Below are positions 18,170 through 26,587 of a stretch of 64,000 bases of DNA, in pieces. Numbering within the stretch: position 1 is the first letter of the stretch; each line of letters starts with the position of its first letter. This stretch comes from Pseudomonadota bacterium (lineage in GTDB: Bacteria; Pseudomonadota; Gammaproteobacteria; Burkholderiales; Thiobacillaceae): positions 1 to 64,000 of the forward strand of contig JAKQCX010000021.1 of NCBI GenBank assembly GCA_029558905.1. Direction: 5' to 3'. Below the pieces are notes generated by a model, which saw only the letters and a program-made list of their open reading frames with translations, was not told where the DNA came from and made no database searches. A program made the translations under genes and the position numbers.

Positions 18170-19222
18170 TCAGGCCGCCTGGCGATGCCGGATGGTCCCG
18201 TTCTCTTGGGTCGCGTTCGCTTGGGCGTCCAGGTAAACCAGCCGGCTGCCGCGTTCCCGCGTGCGCCAGAAGAAATCGTTCACCGCCTCCAGCTGTTCCC
18301 CGGGGGTTTCCAACTGGTTCATGGCATGGCGGAAATGGGCGGAATCCGCCAGGCCCCGGGTGTACCAGGCGATGTGCTTGCGCGCCATGCGCAGGCCCGC
18401 AGGCTGGCCGTAGAAGCTGTACAGGTCGTCCAGGTGGGCCAGCAGCACCTCGTGGATCTCCGCCACCTCGGGGGCGGGCAGACACTCGCCCGTGGCCAGG
18501 TAGTGGGCGATCTCCCGGAACAGCCAGGGCCGGCCCTGGGCGGCGCGGCCGATCATGACGGCGTCGGCGCCGGTATGGTCCAGCACGAACTTCGCCTTCT
18601 CCGGAGTGGTGATGTCGCCGTTGGCGATGACGGGAATGGAGGCCGCCGCCTTCACCGCCTTGATGGTGTCGTACTCCGCGTCGCCGCTGTAGCCGCAGGC
18701 GCGGGTGCGGCCGTGGATGGCCAGGGCGCGGATGCCGGATACCTGGGCGATGCGCAGGATGTTCAGGGCGTTGCGGTGCTCCCGGTCCCAGCCGGTGCGG
18801 ATCTTCAGGGTCACCGGGGTGTCCGGCACGGCTCGCACCACCGCCTCCAGGATGCGGCCCACCAGGGGCTCGTCCTGCAACAGGGCGGAGCCGGCCATGA
18901 CATTGCACACCTTCTTGGCCGGGCAGCCCATGTTGATGTCGAGGATCTGCGCGCCGCGGTCGACGTTGTAGCGTGCCGCCTCGGCCATCATGGACGGGTC
19001 GCTGCCGGCGATCTGCACCGACACGGGTTCCACTTCCCCCTCGTGGTTGGCCCGGCGCCGGGTCTTGGCGGAGCCGTACAGCAGGGAGTTGGAGGTGACC
19101 ATCTCGCTCACCGCCATGCCCGCGCCCATGCGCTTGCACAACTGACGGAACGGCCGGTCGGTCACCCCGGCCATGGGTGCGACGACCAGGTTGTTCCTGA
19201 GGAGATGGGGGCCGATCTGCAT
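18170..19222 (-). CDS. dusB: tRNA-dihydrouridine synthase B
   Basis: FMN- and NADPH-dependent reductase converting uridine to dihydrouridine in the tRNA D-loop. The TIM-barrel core shows VAPMAGVTDRPFRQ, the catalytic Cys in NMGCPAKKV and the FMN-phosphate segment VMIGRAAQGRPW. At 350 residues from ATG 19222 (MQIGPHLL) it has the usual DusB length; an upstream ATG would add 18 non-conserved residues. First gene of the dusB-fis-purH set. Confidence 0.97.
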   Translation of the reverse strand: MQIGPHLLRNNLVVAPMAGVTDRPFRQLCKRMGAGMAVSEMVTSNSLLYGSAKTRRRANHEGEVEPVSVQIAGSDPSMMAEAARYNVDRGAQILDINMGCPAKKVCNVMAGSALLQDEPLVGRILEAVVRAVPDTPVTLKIRTGWDREHRNALNILRIAQVSGIRALAIHGRTRACGYSGDAEYDTIKAVKAAASIPVIANGDITTPEKAKFVLDHTGADAVMIGRAAQGRPWLFREIAHYLATGECLPAPEVAEIHEVLLAHLDDLYSFYGQPAGLRMARKHIAWYTRGLADSAHFRHAMNQLETPGEQLEAVNDFFWRTRERGSRLVYLDAQANATQENGTIRHRQAA

Positions 19223-19348
19223 GGTGTGACCAGTGGGGTGGGAGGAGCGGACAAAGGCTGCACATTTTATCCGCAAGCGGGGGGGTGGAAAAAGCGGGCG
19301 CCCACCCCAGCCGAACGGTGCCCGGGCGATATCCCGCGGGTTGCCGGG

Positions 19349-20461
19349 TCAGGGTGTGGCAACGTGCGCCGTGCCGTGACCCGTGGCCGCCAGAGTCTGG
19401 CGCAGGTGCTCCAGCAGGCCCATGGAAGGGTTGCCGTCCGGCACCAGGCCGGACTGGCGCTGGTAATCGCGTATGGCGGCCTTGGTCCCGCTCCCCAGCA
19501 CCCCGTCCACCTCCCCGCCGTACAGGCCCCGCTGTCGCAGCGCCCTTTGCAGGGCCAAGGCGTCTTGCCTGGGGATGGGACGGTTGTCGGCATCCCGCCC
19601 GTGACGCAGTGGCGGCAGGCCCGCGAGCCGGTCGGCCAGCAGGCCTACCGCCAGGGCGTAGTGGATGGAACGGTTCCACTCGAGGATGGTCGTGAAATTG
19701 TGATAGACGAGGAATGCGGGCCCCGCGTGTCCCTGGGGCAGGAGAATGCTGCCACTGATGTGCGACAGTGGCGGCAGCGGCCCGCCATCCGCGCGGGTGA
19801 CACCCAGCCTGTGCCAGGCGGCCACGCTCCTGCGCTGTTCCGGACTGACCAGGTTCCAGTCGAAATCCTCGGGCAGGCGTACCTCCCGGCCCCAGATTTC
19901 GCCGCTGCGCCAACCGAGCTCGTTCAGATAATTGGCCGCCGATGCGAAGGCATCGGCCAGGGAGTGCCAGATGTCCCGGCGCCCATCCCCGTCGCCATCC
20001 ACGGCATAACGCCGGTACGTGCCTGGCATGAACTGCATGTGACCCATGGCCCCCGCCCAGGAGCCCAGCATGGCGTGCGGCGTGATGTCTCCGGCCTGCA
20101 GGATGTCCAGTGCATCCAGCAGCTGTGAGCGGAAGAAGGTCCCGCGGCGGCTGTCGTGGGCCAGGGTGGCCAGCGCGGCGGGTATGGGGAAGCCGCCCAT
20201 GGACTGACCGTAGTGCGTTTCCAGACCCCAGAAGGCCACCAGCACGTTGGCGGGAATGCCGTACTGGCGCGATACCTGCCGCAGCAGCCGGGCATGCTTG
20301 CGCAGCAGCCGCCGGCCTTCCGCCACGCGTTCCTCGGTGACGCGGCGGTCCAGATAATTCAGGAAGGTATCGCTGAACTCCGGTTGACGCCGGTCCAGTT
20401 CCAGCACCCTGGGCAGAGGTTCCAGCCGTCCCAGGGCCGCGTCCAGGATGGCCGGGGCCAC
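19349..20461 (-). CDS. Lytic murein transglycosylase, MltB-like, with C-terminal peptidoglycan-binding domain
   Basis: Cleaves peptidoglycan glycan strands to 1,6-anhydro products. The SLT_2 domain shows the catalytic-Glu segment WGLETHYGQSMGGF and the GAMGHMQFMPGTYRRY motif; a PG_binding_1 domain (GLYGGEVDGVLGSGTKAAIRDYQ) closes the protein. From the GTG at 20461 the protein has no export signal. The frame stays open upstream and encodes a signal-peptide-like stretch (RLASLLCGLLLLSGIVHG) with no ATG, GTG or TTG. A GAGGGAAGG sequence precedes ATC 20602-20600 and ACG codons, so a rare start near 20600 is likely. Confidence 0.88.
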   Translation of the reverse strand: MAPAILDAALGRLEPLPRVLELDRRQPEFSDTFLNYLDRRVTEERVAEGRRLLRKHARLLRQVSRQYGIPANVLVAFWGLETHYGQSMGGFPIPAALATLAHDSRRGTFFRSQLLDALDILQAGDITPHAMLGSWAGAMGHMQFMPGTYRRYAVDGDGDGRRDIWHSLADAFASAANYLNELGWRSGEIWGREVRLPEDFDWNLVSPEQRRSVAAWHRLGVTRADGGPLPPLSHISGSILLPQGHAGPAFLVYHNFTTILEWNRSIHYALAVGLLADRLAGLPPLRHGRDADNRPIPRQDALALQRALRQRGLYGGEVDGVLGSGTKAAIRDYQRQSGLVPDGNPSMGLLEHLRQTLAATGHGTAHVATP

Positions 20462-20602
20462 GCCCCGGGCGCGGGCCTCCTGGCGCAGGTCTTCGAGCCA
20501 GGCCTGGAAATCCGGCGCGGACTCGATCCCGTGGACGATGCCGGACAGGAGCAGCAGGCCGCACAGCAGGCTGGCCAGACGGGATATATGTGGGCTCGTG
20601 AT

Positions 20603-21038
20603 CGTCCTTCCCTCGGCTGTTCGCTCTGTACCGGGGTGGCGGAACGTGTCGCCCCTTGTACATGGGGGATGATACCCGGTATGCCCGGACGGCTGCCCTG
20701 CGGGTCGCCGAAGGACGGCGAGACCGTTACCCCCAGGGCACTCCGCGGTTCATCCGGGACATGCCCCGCACCCGCACGGCGATGGCCTTCTCCAGCCTGC
20801 GGCCCGCTCGCCGTGAGGCGGCGCATGTCCGGGCACCGGGCCGGGGCGGCAGGCGCTCCGCCCCTGCGGCACGATGGGGACGGGCATCGGTCTCAGGCCC
20901 CGCACCGCGGCATTGTTTTCCGCCCGGAAACGGTGATGTGTACTTTTATGGACTTCCATGCTGAGATACCCCCTCCTGTCATGCCCAGGCATGATGTCTA
21001 CCGTATTGGGTGATGAACCGAAGCATGTGAATCTGGCC
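20603..21038. other. Gene-free divergent region between the MltB-like gene and rnk
   Basis: About 430 bp. Frames that are open here have poor codon use and no family resemblance. It must contain the promoters of the minus-strand transglycosylase and of the rnk pair, but I see no convincing -35/-10 pair. GAGGGAAGG (minus strand, about 20606-20614) looks like a ribosome binding site for an unconventional start of the transglycosylase. Confidence 0.4.
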
Positions 21039-21428
21039 ATGAATACAGAAGAATTGTTGATCTCCTCCGAGGATTATGCCCGCCTGGCGTCCGTGGCAGC
21101 CGGCAGCGAGCTGGAGGATGAGCTGAGTCGCGCCACCGTAGTCCCGGAGGAGCGGATGCCCACGGATATCGTGCGCATGCACTCCCGTGTCACCTACGTG
21201 GATGAGTCTTCGGGTGAGCACAGGGAGGTGGAGCTGGTGTATCCCGAGGAAGCCGATCTGGCCCGCGGCCGGATCTCCGTGCTGGCGCCGGTGGGATCGG
21301 CGCTGCTGGGCCTGCGGGTCGGACAGACCATCGATTGGCCATTTCCCGATGGCCGCCCGCGGCGTCTGCGCGTGGCCAGCACTCAGATCCCCAGCCAGTC
21401 CGCCCTGCCGGGTGCGGAGGAGCACTGA
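21039..21428 (+). CDS. rnk: Rnk-type regulator (GreA/GreB C-terminal fold)
   Basis: A 129-residue RNA polymerase-associated regulator related to the C-terminal domain of transcript-cleavage factors but lacking the Gre N-terminal coiled coil. The FKBP-like part shows MHSRVTYVD, ELVYPEEAD and the hallmark ISVLAPVGSALLGLRVGQ. Family knowledge: Rnk binds RNA polymerase near the secondary channel and affects nucleoside diphosphate kinase levels. ATG 21039 aligns with the known N-terminus; earlier ATGs at 20958 and 20991 would add unconserved residues. Followed after 5 bp by the EF-G-like gene. Confidence 0.88.
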   Translation: MNTEELLISSEDYARLASVAAGSELEDELSRATVVPEERMPTDIVRMHSRVTYVDESSGEHREVELVYPEEADLARGRISVLAPVGSALLGLRVGQTIDWPFPDGRPRRLRVASTQIPSQSALPGAEEH

Positions 21429-21433
21429 GTGAC

Positions 21434-21955
21434 ATGCGTGCCGAATTTCCTGTGGAACAGCTGGTCCGCCATACCGGGCACCCGTTCCAGCAGGGTTTCG
21501 CGCGCCAGGCCAGCGGACTGATCCCGGCGTCCGAGACCTACGGCCTGCAGCCCGATCCCTCCGGCCTGCTGATCCAGGCCACGGACGAGGAAACGTTGAC
21601 GGGCCCGCTGGCCATCCTGCGCGACGTCTACGGTGCCCGGCTGCACCTGGAGCCACCCAGACCACGCCTGTTGTTCCTGGATGGCCACTGGTGCGAGCCG
21701 GTCATGGTGGTGCGCGTGCGGGTGCGTGACCGGCATCTGCTGTCCGTGCGCCAGGATCTGCTGGCACGGGGTGCCCGGCTGGAGGAAGAGGATGCGCAGT
21801 CCGATGGCGTCGTCCTGCGCGCGCGTGCGCGTCTGCGTGACCTGCTGGGCTACGGTCGGGATTTCGCCGTGCTCACGGGGTCCAGCGGGAATCACTGGAT
21901 CTGGCTCGACAGTTACCTGCCCGTGCATGACCCCCCGGGTGGGTTGGCCGCCTGA
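21434..21955 (+). CDS. Small EF-G-like protein (domain III- and V-like parts, no GTPase)
   Basis: A 173-residue soluble protein resembling the C-terminal half of elongation factor G. Residues about 36-80 recall domain III (GLLIQATDEETL then LRDVYGARLHLEPPRPRL). Residues about 86-165 recall domain V: CEPVMVVRVRV, then LLSVRQDLLARGARLEEED and the LRDLLGYGRDFAVLTGSSG motif, which matches the EF-G FGYATDLRS..TQG region. Domains I, II and IV are absent, so it cannot hydrolyse GTP. The start at 21434 follows GAGGAG and the rnk stop by 5 bp. A ribosome-binding role is inference from the fold; I know of no described function. Confidence 0.7.
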   Translation: MRAEFPVEQLVRHTGHPFQQGFARQASGLIPASETYGLQPDPSGLLIQATDEETLTGPLAILRDVYGARLHLEPPRPRLLFLDGHWCEPVMVVRVRVRDRHLLSVRQDLLARGARLEEEDAQSDGVVLRARARLRDLLGYGRDFAVLTGSSGNHWIWLDSYLPVHDPPGGLAA

Positions 21956-21980
21956 GCGGCCGTGTACGCGTGGCGGAATG

Positions 21981-22715
21981 TCAGCAGTTACCCTCCAGTA
22001 CCAGGCGCGCAAAGCGTTGCATGATGCGGGCGGCCTCTGGGGTATCCTCGACACCTTGCTGAACGGCATGCCAGTCCCGCGCCGGCGCGTGGGGTTTCCG
22101 CGCCCAACGCTGTACGTAGGCGCGCATGGCCAGGGCGTCGAATTCCGGATGAAACTGCACACCCCAGGCCCGGGGCCCTGCCCGGAAGGCATGGTGTGGG
22201 TCCAGCCGGCTGCGCGCCAGATGCACGGCGCCACGCGGCAGGCGCCTAGCGGACTGGACATGGCTGGCATGCACGGGGAATCTTTCCGGCAGGCCGCGGA
22301 ACAGGGGATCTTCCCGGCCCGCCGCGGTGAGTGCGACACAGACCGTGCCCACTTCCGGCTCCGGCTCCAGGTTGGCGACTTCTCCGCCTAGGGCGTGCGC
22401 CAGCAGCTGGTGGCCATAGCAGATGCCCAGTATCGGCAAGCCGGTGGGTACCGCGCATCGCAGCCAGGCGGCCAGGGCTTCGCTCCAGTCCGCATGATCC
22501 GTCACCATGGCATGGGAACCGCTGATGATGGCGCCGGACAGGCGCTCGGGTGGAGGCGGGGATTCACCCTGGGCTACCGCGACCACACGGGTATGGATAC
22601 GGGCCAGCCCCAGTCCACGCCGCAGCCAATGTTCGAAATCCCCATGCGCCCGCGCCATGGCGGGCCAGGTCGAACCTGCCTTGAGGATGGCCAGGGGTTT
22701 GTGTTGCGTGCGCAT
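21981..22715 (-). CDS. Class I glutamine amidotransferase-like protein
   Basis: A 244-residue stand-alone class I GATase domain of the GMP synthase-like (GuaA-N) type. The nucleophile elbow is GICYGHQL and the catalytic His-Glu pair is in QFHPEFD, so the triad is intact. Proteins of this type often hydrolyse glutamine or gamma-glutamyl conjugates for an unidentified acceptor; no synthetase partner lies beside it. Divergently oriented to the ChaN-PDZ gene. A related but distinct GATase is at 45652-46356. Confidence 0.88.
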   Translation of the reverse strand: MRTQHKPLAILKAGSTWPAMARAHGDFEHWLRRGLGLARIHTRVVAVAQGESPPPPERLSGAIISGSHAMVTDHADWSEALAAWLRCAVPTGLPILGICYGHQLLAHALGGEVANLEPEPEVGTVCVALTAAGREDPLFRGLPERFPVHASHVQSARRLPRGAVHLARSRLDPHHAFRAGPRAWGVQFHPEFDALAMRAYVQRWARKPHAPARDWHAVQQGVEDTPEAARIMQRFARLVLEGNC

Positions 22716-22786
22716 GCGCGGGAAGATCGACAGCGGTATTGACCAGGCATGTTAGCGGTTTTCCAGGACAGCCTGGCGCATCCCGT

Positions 22787-22836
22787 CGGGTATGGGCCGC
22801 GCGTGTCCACGCGGCGTGGCGCCAGGACCATACCCG
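22787..22836. other. Nested stem-loop in the GATase/ChaN divergent region
   Basis: CGGGTATGG (22787-22795) pairs perfectly with CCATACCCG (22828-22836); the 32-nt interior contains CGCGTG-TC-CACGCG (22800-22813). No T-run follows on either strand. It could be a structured leader or an operator; function unknown. Confidence 0.4.
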
Positions 22837-22978
22837 GGCTTACTTCCCGGCGCCGCCCTTGCGGGAGGACGAGTCCGCTCGGGGGGATCGCACGCCAGGG
22901 TAACGTTTCTGTGGCAGGCTTGCAGTCTGCGGTATTCGCGTTTTCGTCAGGTTCTTTTCATCCACTCCGGAATCCGAC

Positions 22979-24133
22979 ATGACCCTGTCCCTTCGTGCCT
23001 GTCGCCTGCTCGTGCTCCTGTTCAGCGTCGGAGGCGCGCAAGCGGAACCGATCACCGCTTCGTCCTGTGGCCAGCAGGGTGACTGGGTCACGCCGCTACG
23101 GGGTGGTGTCGTGCGTTTGGACCCGGTGGCCCTGTTGACCGACCTGGCCCGGCATCAGGTGGTGTTGTTGGGGGAAAGGCATGACAGTGCCGAAGACCAC
23201 CGCTGGCAGTTGCATACCCTGGCCCGGCTCCAGGCCTACCGGCCCAGACTGGCCATTGCCCTGGAAATGTTGCCCCGCCGCCTGCAGGGGGTGCTGGACC
23301 GCTGGGTGGCGGGCGAGCTCAGCGAGACCGCATTCCTGGCCCAGGTGGAATGGCGTCGGGTCTGGGGTTTCGATCCTGCGCTGTATCTGCCCATGCTGCA
23401 TTTTGCGCGCATGCACCGCCTGCCGCTGCTGGCCGTCAATGTGGAGCGCAGCCTGGTTGACGAGGTGGGGCGAGAAGGTTGGCAGAAGGTGCCGGAGGAG
23501 CGACGGGAGGGGGTGGGGACACCGGCACCCCCGACGCCCGGCTATCTCGAGGAATTGCGCCAGATCCATGCCCACCACCCGGAACGCGGCCGGGGACCTG
23601 ATGCCTTCGCGCGCTTCGTGGAGGCCCAGACCGTATGGGACCGGGCCATGGCCCAGGGCATGGCGGATTATCTGCGGGCCCATCCCGATACCCTGGTGGT
23701 GGGCATCCTGGGGGCAGGTCATGTGCGGAGTGGGCATGGAGTGGCGCATCAGCTCAAGGCCCTGGGGGTGGAGCGGGTGGCCGGACTGATGACCTGGGAC
23801 CTGAAACAGGGCTGCATGGACATGCGGCCCGGCCTGGCGGATGCCCTCTTCCTGGGACATCCGCTTGCAGACAACCCTCCCCGTCTGGGGATCGCCATGG
23901 GCATGGAGGGCACGAGCGTGCTGGTCTCCGGGGTGCAACCGGGCAGCGTGGCCGAGCGGGCGGGACTGCGGACGGGGGATCGGTTGCTGGAGATGGCCGG
24001 TCGCCCCGTCCTGGGCGTGGAGGACGTGCGCGGTATGGTGCAACGCCAGGTGCCGGGCACCTGGCTGCCCCTGCGGGTGCGGCGTGGCGATGGGGAGCAG
24101 GAGCTGGTGGCCCGCTTCCCTCTAGAACCATGA
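22979..24133 (+). CDS. ChaN/Tiki-family heme-binding-like protein with C-terminal PDZ domain
   Basis: A 384-residue exported protein: signal peptide (1-22, ending AQA), a ChaN-like domain (about 45-290) with GERHD (65-69), ALEMLPR (Glu96) and GAGHVR near 246, and a PDZ domain (about 303-380; SGVQPGSVAERAGLRTGDRLLE). ChaN proteins bind heme or iron and belong to a fold with predicted metalloprotease relatives. PDZ domains bind C-termini or regulate proteases. It overlaps the next gene (M1-like peptidase) by ATGA at 24130-24133, so the two are translationally coupled and probably act together in the periplasm. Confidence 0.85.
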   Translation: MTLSLRACRLLVLLFSVGGAQAEPITASSCGQQGDWVTPLRGGVVRLDPVALLTDLARHQVVLLGERHDSAEDHRWQLHTLARLQAYRPRLAIALEMLPRRLQGVLDRWVAGELSETAFLAQVEWRRVWGFDPALYLPMLHFARMHRLPLLAVNVERSLVDEVGREGWQKVPEERREGVGTPAPPTPGYLEELRQIHAHHPERGRGPDAFARFVEAQTVWDRAMAQGMADYLRAHPDTLVVGILGAGHVRSGHGVAHQLKALGVERVAGLMTWDLKQGCMDMRPGLADALFLGHPLADNPPRLGIAMGMEGTSVLVSGVQPGSVAERAGLRTGDRLLEMAGRPVLGVEDVRGMVQRQVPGTWLPLRVRRGDGEQELVARFPLEP

Positions 24134-26127
24134 TGCGCGCCTGGCTCTTCTGCCTCCTCTGCTTGGCCGGCCTGCCCCTGCAGGCGGCCCACCTGGACCT
24201 GGACGTGAATCTGGATCCCCGGAGCCGACTCCTGGTGTCCCGGGCAGTCCTGGAACTGGATGGCGCGCAAAACGGCTTTACCCTGAGCTCCGGTCTGGTG
24301 GTGCGCAAAGCCCTGCTGGATGGCAGGCCCCTGCAACTGTCCCCAGGCCGGCGGGAAGGGGGGCTGGCGCTGTATGTCTGGCCGTCCACGGCACGCAAGG
24401 GCCGGTTGGAGCTGCATTACAGTGGTCGACTGGCCCCGCTGGATGCGCTGGATCACCGCCAGGTGCTGGGCCCGCTACCCGCCATGGCGGGCCCCCAGGG
24501 CTCCTATCTGCCCGCCGGCAGTGGCTGGTATCCCGATCCGGGGACGCCCTTCAGCTACCGTGTGCGACTTACCCTGCCCCCGGGACAAAAGGGGCTGGTG
24601 CCCGGCAATCCCCTGGATGAATCTCCGGGCCGCAGGCGTTACGTGGCCCGCTACGACTTTCCCCACGCCGCCCGAGGCATCGACCTCATGGCCGGACCTT
24701 ATGTCACGGCCGAGCACAATCTGACCTTGCCCGACGGCAAACCCGTGCAGGTGCGCACCTGGCTGCATGCGGAGCTGGGGGATCTGGCCCAGGCCTATCT
24801 GATGGACAGCGCTCGTTACCTGGAACGCTACAGCCGACAAATCGGGGATTACCCTTTCAATCGGTTCAGCGTGGTGTCCAGTCCCCTGCCCACGGGCTTC
24901 GGCATGCCTTCCCTCGCCTATCTGGGCAGGCAGGTATTGCGTCTGCCTTTCATCCGCGCCTCCTCCCTGGGCCACGAGGTATTGCACAACTGGTGGGGCA
25001 ATGGCGTCTACCCGGACTGGGAACAGGGCAACTGGTCCGAGGGTCTGACCACCTTCATGGCGGATTACGCCTACAAGGAAGACGAATCCCCGGCTACGGC
25101 CCGGGAGCAGCGTCTGGCCTGGCTGCGTGACCTGGCGGCGGTACCCGCGGCTCAGGACATCCCCCTCAAGGACTTCGTCAGCCGTCACCACGGCATCTCC
25201 TCCATCGTGGGTTACAGCAAGGCAGCCATGGTGTTCTTCATGCTGCGGGACCGGATCGGACCCGAGTCCTTCGCACGGGGCTTGCGCCTGCTGTGGCAGA
25301 GAAAGCGTTTTCAGACCGCGTCCTGGGCGGATCTGGAGGCTGTTTTCTCCGAGGTTTCGGGGCAGGACCTGGGGGCGTTCTTCAGCCAGTGGGTATCCCG
25401 GGCAGGGGCACCCCGTCTGAGTCTGGGCCAGGTGGTGCAGCAGGGCGGCAGCCTCACGATCGAAGTCCTGCAGGAGGGCGACTTCCGTTTGCGTCTGCCC
25501 CTGCGTCTGCTGGTCTATCCCGATGCCACCGAGACCCGGGTGCTGGAATTGGAGGGTCCCGCAAGCACGGCCCGTTTCGATGTCCAGGGCCTGGTGCAGG
25601 CCGTGGAGCCGGATCCGGACTATCGTCTCTGGCGCCGCCTGGATCCGGCACTGTTTCCGGCCATCCTGCGCGAGGTGTTCGCCGCTCCGCGCGCCAGCCT
25701 GATCCTGGGCGAGGCGGACGCCGCCTTCCAGACAGCGGCGCGTAACCTGGCCGGGGGTGTGCTGGACACCCTGCCCACGGAAATCCAGCCGGATACACCC
25801 GTGCCCCAGGGGGCCTTGCTCATCATCGCACCCCGGCACCGGATCCAGGCCCTGCTGACGCGGCTGTCCCTGCCGGTCGCACCGTCGCCACGGGAGGGCC
25901 AAGGCACGGCCCGGGTATGGGCAGGGCGGGATGGGCAAGGTCGGCCCTATGCCGTTGTCGCAGCCCGGGACGCAGACGGCCTGCAGGCCCTGGCACGAGG
26001 GCTGCCCCACTTCGGCCGCCAGAGCTGGCTGGTGTTCGAAGACGGTCGCCTGCTGGACAAGGGGGTGTGGCCCGCACGGCCCGAGCGTACCCGGGTCCTG
26101 CAGCAGGGGCCGTCGGGCCGGCCCTGA
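24130..26127 (+). CDS. M1-type (gluzincin) metallopeptidase, exported
   Basis: A 665-residue protein with a signal peptide (about 1-19) and a thermolysin-like core: HEVLH at 282-286 with NWWGN following, and the third zinc ligand in NWSEG (Glu304). The spacing from second His to Glu is 18 residues, near the M1 norm. A tyrosine in the GYSKAAMVF segment near 365 probably stabilises the transition state. The C-terminal region (from about 430) is beta-rich and then unlike known aminopeptidases. No GAMEN motif is seen (PTGFGMPS at 254-261 occupies that place), so exopeptidase activity is uncertain. Coupled to the ChaN-PDZ gene by a 4-bp overlap. Confidence 0.82.
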   Translation: MMRAWLFCLLCLAGLPLQAAHLDLDVNLDPRSRLLVSRAVLELDGAQNGFTLSSGLVVRKALLDGRPLQLSPGRREGGLALYVWPSTARKGRLELHYSGRLAPLDALDHRQVLGPLPAMAGPQGSYLPAGSGWYPDPGTPFSYRVRLTLPPGQKGLVPGNPLDESPGRRRYVARYDFPHAARGIDLMAGPYVTAEHNLTLPDGKPVQVRTWLHAELGDLAQAYLMDSARYLERYSRQIGDYPFNRFSVVSSPLPTGFGMPSLAYLGRQVLRLPFIRASSLGHEVLHNWWGNGVYPDWEQGNWSEGLTTFMADYAYKEDESPATAREQRLAWLRDLAAVPAAQDIPLKDFVSRHHGISSIVGYSKAAMVFFMLRDRIGPESFARGLRLLWQRKRFQTASWADLEAVFSEVSGQDLGAFFSQWVSRAGAPRLSLGQVVQQGGSLTIEVLQEGDFRLRLPLRLLVYPDATETRVLELEGPASTARFDVQGLVQAVEPDPDYRLWRRLDPALFPAILREVFAAPRASLILGEADAAFQTAARNLAGGVLDTLPTEIQPDTPVPQGALLIIAPRHRIQALLTRLSLPVAPSPREGQGTARVWAGRDGQGRPYAVVAARDADGLQALARGLPHFGRQSWLVFEDGRLLDKGVWPARPERTRVLQQGPSGRP

Positions 26128-26163
26128 AGCCTTCCGGACCTGGGACGGCACGTTCGGGGATGC

Positions 26164-26535
26164 TCAATCCTGGACGGTTTCCGAACCGGTATAGATGCAG
26201 CCGGACATCGGGGTTTCCCGCACCACGATGCGGCGCAGGCCGGACAGGACGGGTCGCAGCCGTTGCCAGATCCACATGGCCAGGTGTTCGCTGGTGGGGT
26301 TCTCCAGTCCCGCCACCTCGTTCAGGCAGCGATGGTCCAGGGCCGCATGGATGGGCTGCCAGGCCCGTTGCAGGTCGGCGAAGTCCAGCACCCAGCCCAG
26401 CTCCGGGTCCAGAGGCCCCCGCACATGGACCTCCACGTGGAAGCTGTGGCCATGCATGCGGGCACAGGGGTGCCCCGCCGGCAGTCTGGGCAGGTAGCGG
26501 GCACATTCCAGGGTGAAGCAGTTGAAGATTTCCAT
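26164..26535 (-). CDS. queD: 6-carboxy-5,6,7,8-tetrahydropterin synthase
   Basis: Converts 7,8-dihydroneopterin triphosphate to 6-carboxytetrahydropterin in queuosine synthesis. The 123-residue T-fold protein has the catalytic Cys and zinc histidines in CARMHGHSFHVEV, a DHRCLN segment, PTSEHLA and the final RETPMSG strand. Queuosine genes queA and tgt also occur in this window (56.1 and 59.5 kb), and folE2 can supply the dihydroneopterin triphosphate. It follows the LapD-like gene by 52 bp on the same strand. Confidence 0.93.
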   Translation of the reverse strand: MEIFNCFTLECARYLPRLPAGHPCARMHGHSFHVEVHVRGPLDPELGWVLDFADLQRAWQPIHAALDHRCLNEVAGLENPTSEHLAMWIWQRLRPVLSGLRRIVVRETPMSGCIYTGSETVQD

Positions 26536-26587
26536 GTCGAGGCCCTTTTCGGAATGATCCGCATGCGCGCGGGATGTGCCGGGTCTT

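Noticed and set aside
16094-20128. Very long open frame on the plus strand (1344 codons)
   Set aside because: It lies antisense to purH, fis, dusB and the MltB-like gene, whose products are unmistakable; its translation is His/Gly/Val-rich and has no family motif. High GC makes long antisense frames common.
18126-20663. Long minus-strand open frame (845 codons)
   Set aside because: It reads through dusB and the MltB-like gene in the wrong frame and gives a Pro/Arg/Gly-rich sequence; the real genes use the other frame.
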